Translations under genes and position numbers: made by a program
Assembly: GCF_016808095.1 (NCBI RefSeq)
Contig: NC_068979.1
Location: 11,245,001 to 11,309,000, forward strand
Reading direction: 5' to 3'
Source: Vigna angularis
Taxonomy: Eukaryota > Streptophyta > Magnoliopsida > Fabales > Fabaceae
Length of the DNA stretch: 64,000 nt
Part shown: one piece after another, positions 11,740 to 21,457 of the stretch
Position numbering within the stretch: position 1 is the stretch's first letter
Layout of the letters: each line of letters starts with the position of its first letter
The notes under the pieces: model-generated
Told to the model about the DNA's origin: nothing
Seen by the model: only the letters and a program-made list of their open reading frames with translations
The model's database searches: none

Positions 11740-11940
11740 GGAGTTTCGTATGAAGCTCACGTTGTAGGAGACAAAATCGTTGTTTCTGTGGTGGGCCTCC
11801 ACTTGCGCTAGGGAGGCGGGAGGAGCACCACCGGCACCGTTGCACTGGAGACGGCCGCCGGAGTCACCGCTGGCATAGTAGAAGGCGGTGCTGGAGTGGG
11901 TGCAGCTAGTACGGGCCCAGACCCGGCCTAACCAGTGGAC
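11740..11940 (-). pseudogene. thaumatin-like protein (TLP) gene fragment
   Basis: The minus-strand frame reads GRVWARTSCT, then YASGDSGGRLQCNGAGGAPP, ASLAQVE and DFVSYNVSF. This corresponds to the central TLP block (G-R-x-W-x-R-T, T-G-D-C-G-x, C-N-G-A-G-G-A-P-P-A-x-L-A-x), about 65 of some 225 residues. The cysteine in the GDCGG motif has become serine, and the similarity stops after NVSF. The frame remains open on both sides, but the rest is not TLP-like. The fragment is far richer in GC than its surroundings, as expected of a displaced exon piece. Intact TLPs are secreted defence proteins; this is a relic. Confidence 0.7.
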
Positions 11941-11959
11941 ATTGAGGACAGGGATGGAC

Positions 11960-13809
11960 ATGTGGGTGAAATAAACATCAATTAAATAAATTATTTAAAT
12001 TATCAATTAAACAAATCATTTAAATCTATCACATCAATTAAATCCTACATTCATTCTCACAAATTTTAGTTCAAAATCCACTGAAATAAACAATAAAAAA
12101 TTTACTCTGAAATTTTCTCGTATAATCTCCTCAAAACTTCCTCAAGGGAGGTTAACATGAGGATGGAGTTGAGAGGGTATACATCGATTTCCCTTTTCTA
12201 TCTTTTTTTTTCAGTTTAATTAAAAAATTAAAATTATTTTTCCCAAAGTCTCTTGCTTTACAAAAATGGTAGAAAGAAACTGGAAAAAGAATTTCAGCAA
12301 CAAACATATTTTATAATAAAATATATAGAGGAATTAAATAATATTTTTGGACAAAGCGATTTTCTGGGATTTGGAATTGAGGAAGGTGACAATGATTTTG
12401 AGATGGGAAGGTGACGGTGATTTGATATAGGACGTGTATGACGCCCATGGAAAGAAGAAAAATTAAATAGTTAAGGTTTGTAATATTATTTAATGTGGGA
12501 TAGAATAGAGATAAAAATATTTATGGGGTATAGGAAACAAAAAGGTGGGTGCGAAGTAAAAGAGCCTTTTGAAAAACACTTTACACGTTGGGCGTATTCT
12601 TCATGCACCCCATGTTTTCAATCTGCACCTACTTCTAAGTGATGAAATGCCTATTATATATTTAATGAAAAATAAATAAAAACATTAATTTTTGTATCTT
12701 TTATCTCCAGTTCCTTTTCGCCTAATATATTCTATCACTATAAGTTGGATAAGCGGACTATTTAACTTAAATAAAAGAAATTTAAGTTATGTTTTTTTTA
12801 AGTTTAATTATTATTTAAAAAACAACTTTACTCACAAATCTAAGAATTAGGTCAGTGTAAACTCCTTCAAAGAAGTATATTATTTAAACCAAATTAAAAA
12901 TATTCCAATTAAAATTACATTTTAATTCTTTTGTACCTGAGAAAAGCCTATTTGTGATATACTGACCCCAACAATTTAAAATAAACCAATTTTTACTTAA
13001 TATTAGATCAGGGTCGGTGAAAACTCTTATTATTAGATTAATAATTGTATAATCTATGAGGTATAAAATACAACTATCTTGAACCTACCACTCCAACAAC
13101 TTTTTCAACTCAATTGACATTAATAGCTTTTTTTAAGTCAGTCATAAAACCATGGAATTCGTGAGTTGCTTAAACTTTCAAACAAAAAACCTATTTATTG
13201 AATCTTAAGATTTTTTCACCATATCATGTTTCCAAAAAGTTTCTCCTAAGATATGCAATTAATTATATTTTTTATATTATTTCTCAGTTATGTGAGATGT
13301 TTATTGTATTTCTTTTATATCAAGACATATATTCTTACTTGTAAATAAGAAAGTGCATACTAATTATTGATGCAATAAGAATTTATAGTGAATGGTAGTA
13401 TAAGTTCAATAAATAATTAATAGATTTAAGATAAGTTTGAAGTTGTTTTGAAAAATAAATTTTAAAAGACAAATCGTTTTCACAAAATCGATCATAATTT
13501 GGATGCAATATCTAACAAAATCTAATCAAAATTTAATTTTTAAGAGATTGAATTTTGAACTAAATTTTTATTTTTTTCATTTAAAAAAAGTAAGAAAGTA
13601 ATTTTAAAAAAATACACACAATTGGAAAATCTAATTCTGAACATAAATAACAATGATGTTATGTTCGTATACAATATGTTATTTGGGAAAAAAGAAAAAC
13701 AAAAAAAATCTGAATCTTAAAGCCTTTGAATGGGCAATGCTTCATAAGATGGCAACAAATGTTCTTCTCAAGAAGAAAGTGTTGTGCATGTGATGCAATT
13801 GCTATGGGT
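11960..13809. other. AT-rich intergenic stretch
   Basis: No coding region, RNA gene or clear transposon end is visible in these 1.85 kb. Confidence 0.4.
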
Positions 13810-13818
13810 TTAAAATAT

Positions 13819-14526
13819 GGAAAATGATACTCGAACAACCAAATTTGACAACATTTGAACACGGCACACGTGTCAGCGTTCGAGCGGTCCACGTTTTAAA
13901 GAGAAAAAGCTGCTGCATTCTGAGAAAACCTGCTGCAAGTGTGACGTGGCGAGGGACGTGCACGGGCAGCTTAGGGTGTGCGTTCCAAATTTGAAATGAT
14001 ATTCGTAGAGAGAGAAGCGGCGCGAACATTGGAGACGCTCAAACGTGACCTAGACAGAGAGACGAGAGAGTTGGAGAAAGGGTTGACGAGCGAGCAAGAG
14101 AGAGACCGAGTCCTTGCCGGAGTGCCGCCGTTCACTGTTGAAGGCCGTCTCGAAGAGATCGAACGCCTCCAGCCCGTTCCGTTTGACGGCGCCGCAGCTC
14201 CGACGTCGAGCGCTCGACGCGAACACGGCATCGTGTTTCCTCCGTTCCGGCCCAGCGACCTAGGGAGGCGTTGAAGGTGTCGCTTCGTCCCAGGTGGTTC
14301 CGTCCCTGTCCCGGAGTGCCGCGGGAGCTTCGCCGGAGTGTCGCCGGAGTGTCGCCGGAGTGTGGGCTGTTCGGTGGACCAAAAAGAGGGGTTTTCCGGG
14401 TTGTCAGTCCCACTCACACCGTAGGCAATCGTCTCTGTTCCAACCGCCACACCTCGTGTTCACTCAAGGTTAGTTTTTTATTTATTTCAGTGGAATGAAG
14501 GTTTAATACGTGCATGATGTTGTTTG
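13819..14526 (+). repeat. left TIR of the 6.36 kb Pack-MULE
   Basis: About 708 bp. The outer part is AT-rich, with a CACGTG-containing stretch at 13867-13872; the inner part is GC-rich. It differs from the right arm by few substitutions, a poly-T/TTTA change near 14475, and two extra copies of an 11-bp unit AGTGTCGCCGG (near 14338-14362). It contains a good splice donor (CTCAAG|GTTAGT) at 14468/14469, and several overlapping open frames whose coding status is unproven. Confidence 0.92.
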
Positions 14527-14606
14527 TGGATGATTTTGGTTATGTATGAGCTGTTACTGGATACGTAAAAGATAGGCAGGCAGTGATGTGTGATATCTTG
14601 TGGCAG

Positions 14607-15912
14607 GATAGCGAGAATTTTGTCGATGACGGGATTCAAATTGAGCCTTTCAACCTAGATAAAGAAAGGGAAGAAGGTTATTTTCATGCAGCAGCCAATT
14701 TTGTTGAATATGTAAGAGAGAATGAGATTAAGGTGAGGGATTTATGTTGTTTTCTTTCTTTATTTGTGATATTTCATTTGAATTCTGTTAATAAATTAGG
14801 GATCCTTGCAAGAGGCATGGCTTGATAATATTGAATTTGATCCAAAATATTCTGCATTAAAATCTGTACCAACTAATGATGTGGATGAGGGCATGCCTGA
14901 CCTTTCTTCTAAAGATATTGCCGTCATGAAGAGGCGGATTGCAAATGTTCTTGAACCTGGGGAAACGGTATGTATGTATTTTATCATTCTTAATTTTCTG
15001 ATTTTTTATTTCTTTGTTCTACTGAAGTATCATTGTAAAATACAATATTTATTTTCCAATTCACTCCAGAGTAGTTGTAGATCATCCATTTGTTTAGGCA
15101 ATCATTGGTTTTTTATGTGGCCAAGGAGTTGTGGAATTTCTTGCTAAGGGTAGTTCATATCCTTAAAAAATATTATCCAGTTAAAAATATTTTACTCTCA
15201 AATCTGAACGTGTAAGGAATGTGTAATTTTGACATTGTGCTTTTCAAGTTGGAACAAATAAATACAGAAAATAAGAGAACCCGAATCTGCTGTTGACTCC
15301 ATAGTTGCGTATGCAAATTTACTTTTAACTTGAGTTGAGTATGGCAACCCTAAACCGTTATCAGAGAAAGCCTGATAATTGCCATTTTTTCAAAATAAAG
15401 GATTAATGGTGTTCATAAAGATAAAAATATAAGAAACAATATTTAAAGTTATATTTGGCTTGTATCTAACTGTAATTATTAATTTTATATCATGTTCATT
15501 TACATGTTCTCTTTATATCTTGTAAATCTTTATTCTTAGTGTTTGGAGAAACTATCTTTGGGCCTCCATATTAGTTAAGTGTTGGATTTTGGGGCAGGTT
15601 ATTAATTGTCAATTTTTCCTTGGCTCTTCTTTCTATGATGTTGTCGATATATAGGTTTATGAGAAGGAGTGAAGGGTGCCTGTTTCGTGGTATTAACTGC
15701 TTAATGCTTATGCCTTCTACATTCTCCCCTTTTCAGAAGGATATGAGAAGTTAGCCCGGGCAAAAGAAGGCCCATCAAATCAACATTTGGCTAGTGGAGA
15801 AGCCTCTAGCACTGGTGAAGGTGATTATGATATGTTTGCTGACGAGGATGATAACAGTAAGCCATCTACAGATGAAAATAATACAGTTAGTCAATCTTCA
15901 TCGGACGCCATA
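14607..15912 (+). pseudogene. captured CD2BP2/LIN1-like gene fragment with introns
   Basis: Exon 14607-14732 (42 codons) reads VDDGIQIEPFNLDKEREEGY and onward to ENEIK. Exon 14800-14967 (56 codons) reads EAWLDNIEFDPKYSA through LSSKDIAVMKRRIANVLEPG. Both are flanked by AG and GT. An exon from 15737 reads GYEKLARAKEG then DYDMFADEDDN, up to about 15912. These match the middle of the plant CD2BP2 (U5 snRNP-associated, LIN1-type) protein. The N-terminus, the exon following LEPGET and the C-terminal GYF domain are missing. Retained introns show capture of genomic DNA rather than of mRNA. It lies on the same strand as, and is spliceable from, the left TIR. Confidence 0.85.
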
Positions 15913-16082
15913 TTGTGTGGAGGAATTAAGTGTTGCAACATTTAGGGTTGTTACAAAATGGATAGTACGAATGTCATTTATGGATTTCTTATCACTATTT
16001 GAAATTGTGATGATTAGGTTTGAATGTACATATTTTTTGTTACAAATCATCAAAGAAATGTTCAATAAATGACATAATCAAT

Positions 16083-16640
16083 GGTTGAAGATCATTGGCA
16101 TGTCCAATAAGTGTTAAAAAAAATTCATTAAAGAATCAATGTCATTTTGAAAGTTGAACTATCTCTGCAAAAACTTTGCTTCAACTCCTCACTTATTTGG
16201 TCTTTGCTACTAATGTTGTTTCTGTACAACGATTTTTACAAAGAATGGTTCCTTGGGCATGGAGTAAAATATAAAGGTGATAATCAATGTCTGAACATCA
16301 CTTGTATGTCCAATAAGTCTTTAAAAAAAATTGGTTCACTTAAAAATCAATGTCATTTTCACAATTGACCCGTGTGTGCAAAATCTTTGCCTGAACTCCC
16401 CACTTATTTGGCCTTTGCTCCCAGTGTTGTTTCTTCATAATGAGTTTTACAAAGAGTAGTTCCTTGGACATAGATTTCAATATAAATGTCATAATCATTG
16501 CCTAAACATCACTTGTATGTCCAATAACGATTAAAAAAAAATTTGCACTTAAAAATTAACGGCATTTTCTTTGTTGACCTGACTGTGCAAAACCTTTGCC
16601 TTAAGTCCCCAGTTATTTAGCCATTGGTACCAAACACCCC
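16083..16640. repeat. tandem array A, about 208-bp units
   Basis: Three diverged units can be aligned on TGTCCAATAA at 16101, 16307 and 16518 (periods 206 and 211). Each contains CCACTTATTTGGCCTTTG or a variant of it. No spacer/repeat alternation, so not CRISPR-like. Confidence 0.8.
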
Positions 16641-16854
16641 TTATAAAGTTTGTGACAATTTTTTCTCTAATATTAAATTTATATTTTCACGTATAGAAAG
16701 TTGAAGGTATAGAAATAATTCAAATCATCAATAACTCGTTAAATGGATTTAAAATCTTAAACAAAAGATGAACATTGGGGCACCTATTCCTGCACCAAAT
16801 TCAATAAACTGGCCGTAAAAGGTTATCATATGACGCTACAAAGGCGTACATTAA

Positions 16855-16986
16855 CATAATTACAATTTGCTTCTTAGGAGGACCACGGAAGTCACTATTG
16901 ACTCGGTGTTCAAGAATCCATATAACAATTGCAATCACAAAAAATGAGACAGTCGTAGCACACCACATATCTGCTGTAAATGGTTG
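16855..16986 (-). pseudogene. glutamate receptor-like channel (GLR) gene fragment
   Basis: The minus strand reads QPFTADMWCATTVSFFVIAI, then VIWILEHRVNSDFRGPPKKQ. This is the start of the plant GLR channel domain: PFT-x-x-MWC, the first membrane segment, WILEHR-x-N-x-(D/E)-FRGPP. Only about 45 residues are present, in the opposite direction to the CD2BP2-like exons. One side borders the minisatellite directly. GLRs are plasma-membrane cation channels; this is cargo without function. Confidence 0.85.
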
Positions 16987-17640
16987 ATAGGACGAGCGTC
17001 CTCTGCGCGCTGGACGAGCGTCCCCTCTGGGCGACAAGCGTCTGGACGAGCGTCCTCTGCCAGCTGGGCGAGCGTTCTCCGCTAGCTGGGCGAGCGATCT
17101 CCGCTCTCTGGACGAGGGTCCACTTGCTGAACGAGCGCCCTCTGCGCGCTGGACGAGCCTCCTCTGCGTGCTGGACGAGCGTCCCCTCTGGGCGACAAGC
17201 GTCTGGACGAGCGTCCTCTGCCAGCTGGGCGAGCGTTCTCCGCTAGCTGGGCGAGCGATCTCCGCTCTCTGGACGAGCGTCCACTTGTTGAACGAGCACC
17301 CTCTACGCGCTGGACGAGCCTCCTCTGCGCGCTGGACGAGCGTCCCCTCTGGGCGACAAGCGTCTGGACGAGCGTCCTCTGCCAGCTGGGCGAGCGTTCT
17401 CCGCTAGCTGGGCGAGCGATCTCCGCTAGTTGGGCGAGCGATCTCCACTCTCTGGACGAGCGTCCACTTGCTGGACGAGCTTCCTCTGCGCGCTGGACAA
17501 GCGTCCTCTGCGCTGCGCGCTGGACGAGCGTCCTCGCTTGCTGTTCGATGGGCGTTCGTTATCTGGTCAACGAGCGTCCGCTCGCCGGGCAACGGGCGTC
17601 CACTCGCTGGGCACAGAGCGTCCGCGCAGGTTTATTTCAT
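16987..17640. repeat. GC-rich minisatellite with 161-bp higher-order period
   Basis: Basic units of about 20 bp (GCTGGACGAGCGTCCTCTGC and variants) are arranged in a higher-order repeat. The sequence TCTGGACGAGCGTCCTCTG recurs at 17041, 17202 and 17363, exactly 161 bp apart. All three frames stay open for long stretches because of the repeat, so the reading frames here are not evidence of a protein. It is far more GC-rich than the surroundings. Confidence 0.9.
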
Positions 17641-18415
17641 CCTTCTAAGTCGCGTCGGCGCCCCTTCTCTCGCGCCCGAGCGCGATACTCTCTGTCAAAT
17701 CGTGCCCGGCGCCTTCTCTTTCGCGCCTAGGCGTGAAACTCTCGGAAGAACAGCGTCCTCTTCTCGTTGCTGACAGCCAAATGATGCGCTCCAAGTCTTT
17801 GACAGTATCCAATCCTTATTCTACTTCGAAATAAACAAACAAAGCATCAAAAAACATTTAAACAGTCAAAATTATACTTATATCAACAATTATATACCTT
17901 TCATGAGAATTAACACTAAAACTTACTCAAAAGCACAACAATTTAAGCAACAAAAACAAGTAAAATTTACACCTATCACTCCTCTCAGCCAAAGGTGTTA
18001 ATTATACAACTAATCACCCTGCATGTTTTTATGCCACCAAAGATGTATAAATTGACGTACACATATCACATCTCTTGATATAGTTTCCAACAAAAAATAT
18101 CACAAATCAAAATTATATTTTAACAAACAACTAAACACACATCCAAATCCACATCTATGTTTGGCACCACTTACTGTAAACAAAGGCTAAAAGATGTCAG
18201 CATAAAAATTGACAAACCACACGAAAAGATGATAAAGGAATGTGTTGTACCATTCTTCCTCCATCACACTACACCAACACAAAAACTGAAATTACATTAC
18301 ACCAACACAATCAACTAAAACAACAAATTGGAAATCATAACAAACATTGTCAGCATTTGTTAAACCACGACAAAAAAGAGAACAAAAAAATAATAGTCAT
18401 TTACTAATTCATATA
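17641..18415. other. unassigned interior of the Pack-MULE
   Basis: A GC-rich tail of the minisatellite (to about 17790) is followed by AT-rich sequence with no recognisable gene fragment. Confidence 0.4.
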
Positions 18416-19430
18416 ATTCGTGCCACATAAAACAACATTTTCTAACACTCATGGTACAGGAACATAACTGGTACCTTAGGCAAAATAAGTGGGTACCTGG
18501 GTGCCAGTTTTTGCACAACAAGGCCAACTACGTCCATCACTCTCATTTTGGGGTGTCTTGTTTGTTTTCCCTCATTTTATCTACTTCTAAGTAATCTGGA
18601 AACAATTTCGTAACATTTTTTTAACATATTCGTGCCACATAAAACAACATTTTCTAACACTCATGGTACAGGAACAGAACTGGTACCTTAGGCAAAATAA
18701 GTAGGTACCTGGGTGCCAGTTTTTGCACAACAAGGCCAACTACGTCCACCACTCTGATTTTGGGGTGGCTTGTTTGTTTTCCCTCATTTTATCTACTTCT
18801 AAGTAATCTGGGAACACTCATGTTAACATTATTTCATATAATTCGTGCCACATAAAACAACATTTTCAAACACTCATGCTACAGGAAGAGAACTGGTACC
18901 TTAGGCAAAATAAGTGGGTACCTGGGTGACAGTTTTTGCTCACCACGGCCAACTACGTCCACCACTCTGATTTTGGGGTGGCTTGTTTGTTTTCCCTCAT
19001 TTTATCTACTTCTAAGTAATCTGGGAGCACTCATGTTAACATTTTTTCAACATATTCGTGCCATATAAAACAACATTTTCAAACACTCATGCTACACGAA
19101 CAGAAATGGTACCTTAGGCAATTTAAGTGGGTACCTGGGTTCTAGTTTTTGCACACCAAGACCACCTACGTCCATCACTCTCATTTTGGGGTGGCTTGTT
19201 TGTTTTCCCTCATTTCAGCTACTTCTAAGTAATCTGGGAACAATTTCTTAACATTTTATTAACAAAATCGTCTCCCATAAAAATACATTCTCTAGGACCC
19301 TTGGTTCACCAACATCACTGCTACCAAACCCGAATGAAGTGGGTTATTGGGTTGAAGTTTTTTGACAGCAAGGCCAACTAGGTCCATGACTACCAATCGA
19401 ACAGAATTACAACAACAATGTAAGATTAAC
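18416..19430. repeat. tandem array B, about 212-bp units
   Basis: Units start with ATTCGTGCCACATAAAAC or variants at 18416, 18628, 18841, 19053 and (diverged) 19266, a period of 212-213 bp. The first four units are highly alike. The reverse complement of the unit aligns weakly with array A (CCACTTATTT-GCCT blocks in the same order), so A and B are probably old inverted copies. Confidence 0.88.
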
Positions 19431-19480
19431 CATAGAACTTGTATAAAAATGAGTAACAGAACAACACCAAATCCAATCCA

Positions 19481-20178
19481 AAAACAACATCATGCACGTA
19501 TTAAACCTTCATTCCACTGAAATAAAAAAAAAAACTAACCTTGAGTGAACACGAGGTGTGGCGGTTGGAACAGAGACGATTGCCTACGGTGTGGGTGGGA
19601 CTGACAACCCGGAAAACCCCTCTTTTTGGTCCACCGAACAACCCACACTCCGGCGACACTCCGGCGAAGCTCCCGCGGCACTCCGGGAAAGGGACGGAAC
19701 CACCTGGGACGAAGCGACACCTTCAACGCCTCCCTAGGTCGCTGGGCCGGAACGGAGGAAACACGATGTCGTGTTCGCGTCGAGCGCTCGACGTCGGAGC
19801 TGCGGCGCCGTCAAACGGAACGGGCTGGAGGCGTTCGATCTCTTCGAGACGGCTTTCAACAGTGAACGGCGGCACTCCGGCAAGGACTCGGTCTCTCTCT
19901 CGCTCGCTCGTCAACCCTTTCTCCAACTCTCTCGTCTCTCTGTCTAGATCACGTTTGAGCGTCTCCAATGTTTGCGCCGCTTCTCTCTCTACGAATATCA
20001 TTTCAAATTTGGAACGCACACCCTAAGCTGCCCGTGCCCGTCCCTCGCCACGTCACACTTGCAGCAGGTTTTCTCAGAATGCAGCAGCTTTTTCTCTTTA
20101 AAACGTGGACCGCTCGAACGCTGACACGTGTGCCGTGTTCAAATGTTGTCAAATTTGATTGTTCGAGTATCATTTTCC
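19481..20178 (-). repeat. right TIR of the 6.36 kb Pack-MULE
   Basis: About 698 bp, the reverse complement of 13819-14526 with few differences. It has one AGTGTCGCCGG unit where the left arm has three. Its splice donor faces inward on the minus strand, towards array B. The outer nine bases 20179-20187 (TTAAAATAT) repeat 13810-13818. Confidence 0.92.
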
Positions 20179-20216
20179 TTAAAATATTGAGTAAATAAAT
20201 CAGAACAACAACAACC

Positions 20217-20288
<72 letters not shown>

Positions 20289-20297
20289 GTAATAATT
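20217..20297. repeat. (TAA)n microsatellite
   Basis: More than 20 TAA/AAT units with few interruptions, lying just outside the Pack-MULE. Confidence 0.95.
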
Positions 20298-21404
20298 TTT
20301 CTGTTGAATTAAATTTCTTTATGCTAAACACACTATATATTTTTAGTTTTTAAATATATTTTTTATTCCAGTAAATATGTGATTTTATTTTGTTAATAAT
20401 TTAAAAAATACAAAAGAAATCATTGGATGAATTGTTAAGATGATAACACTCATTTGAAGAAAATGGCTCAACTGCTTTTCCATATGCATAGTTGGTCAAC
20501 AACCAACAACCCCATTTCTGATGTTCTTCCTTCTCTTCATTTTTCAAACGCCACCAAGTCAAAATCCACAGATCTTAAATCTTAAATTCAAAAGGTTTCT
20601 TATTCAAGAGGAGATGAAAGGACAAAATCACCAAACACAAACACAAATGTATAATATAATATCTTTAATTTGAAGACAATGTTCAAACCAGAGATAATCA
20701 AAAGATAGGGAATGATGGGTGTCAAAATCAAATCAAAATCTACCATAAAGTAAGAAGAAAAAATTTGACACCATTAGTCAAAAAGATTTGGATTACTTCA
20801 TTATCACTGCATTTTTTAATCATTTATCAATGAAGAAGGCTACACTTATCGGATCAAATACTATTATTTTTTAAATATAGTTTTGAGCACTATAATGATT
20901 AAAAATAACACTCGTTTCAAATGGATAGCTAAACCTTAAATGTTTCATAGTAATTTATTAGAAATATTATTTAGTGATCACAATGTTTTTGCTATATATT
21001 ATTCATGAGAAATGAGCGTTTGTGGTCCTTTTTAGCTTTAGTCCAGGATGAAAAATCAACCAGCCCATGGCAAAACTTTCTTAAAAATGCATACTTTTCT
21101 TATCTTTTGTTTTTCCAATTCCACATCATATTCAGCATCAAGAAACTTTTGTTAAACATATGATAAATGAAAGCAGTAGTTTGTTTCTTTATTTTTAATA
21201 AAACTCTAGCATATACTTCAAATTTTCTTGAAGATTGACAATGAAATTCTTGTCTTTCAAGGCCACCATCTCCTTCCTACTCTAGAGAGAGTAACTTGAA
21301 CTCCACCTTTTCAAGATATTGCTATATTTCTTGGTAGAAACTTATAAATATGCAGAAAGAGGAATGATGAAACGTGAAAGTAAAGGTTGAGTCTTTCGCA
21401 AGTT
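20298..21404. other. upstream region of the PLR gene
   Basis: AT-rich, no gene recognised; presumably holds the distal promoter of the gene that starts at 21458. Confidence 0.4.
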
Positions 21405-21414
21405 TTTATATATA
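21405..21414 (+). promoter_or_regulatory. TATA box of the PLR gene
   Basis: TTTATATATAG lies about 45-50 bases before the ATG at 21458, leaving room for a short leader. Identified by sequence and position only. Confidence 0.5.
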
Positions 21415-21457
21415 GTTGGCATTGGGTGGTGCATTTACTGAAAATTAAGGAGAGGCA

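Larger units (their letters stand above)
13819..20178. mobile_element. 6.36 kb Pack-MULE with ~700-bp TIRs, perfect 9-bp target duplication and captured gene pieces
   Basis: The element begins GGAAAATGATACTCG at 13819 and ends with the reverse complement of this at 20178. The arms 13819-14526 and 19481-20178 are near-identical inverted copies. The nine bases on both outer sides are TTAAAATAT (13810-13818 and 20179-20187), the target-site duplication length of Mutator-like elements. No transposase is present. Inside are, in order, exons of a CD2BP2/LIN1-like gene (+), a tandem array of ~208 bp units, a glutamate-receptor fragment (-), a GC-rich minisatellite, about 600 bp of unassigned DNA and a tandem array of ~212 bp units. 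The high arm identity and perfect duplication suggest recent movement (inference). Confidence 0.92.

Noticed and set aside
13971..14450. Long minus-strand frame (159 residues) and its mirror at 19541-20026 as a gene
   Set aside because: It is one of several overlapping open frames in a GC-rich TIR, exists in both arms only because they are copies, and has no recognisable domain. The plus-side frame leading to the splice donor is the more plausible one, and even that is unproven.
16980..17773. Frames encoding LDERPL/LGERSPL-type repeated peptides
   Set aside because: All three frames remain open because the minisatellite unit lacks stops; no start context or domain.
18416..19430. CRISPR-like repeat array
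   Set aside because: The units are contiguous ~212-bp tandem copies without short conserved repeats and unique spacers, in plant nuclear DNA.
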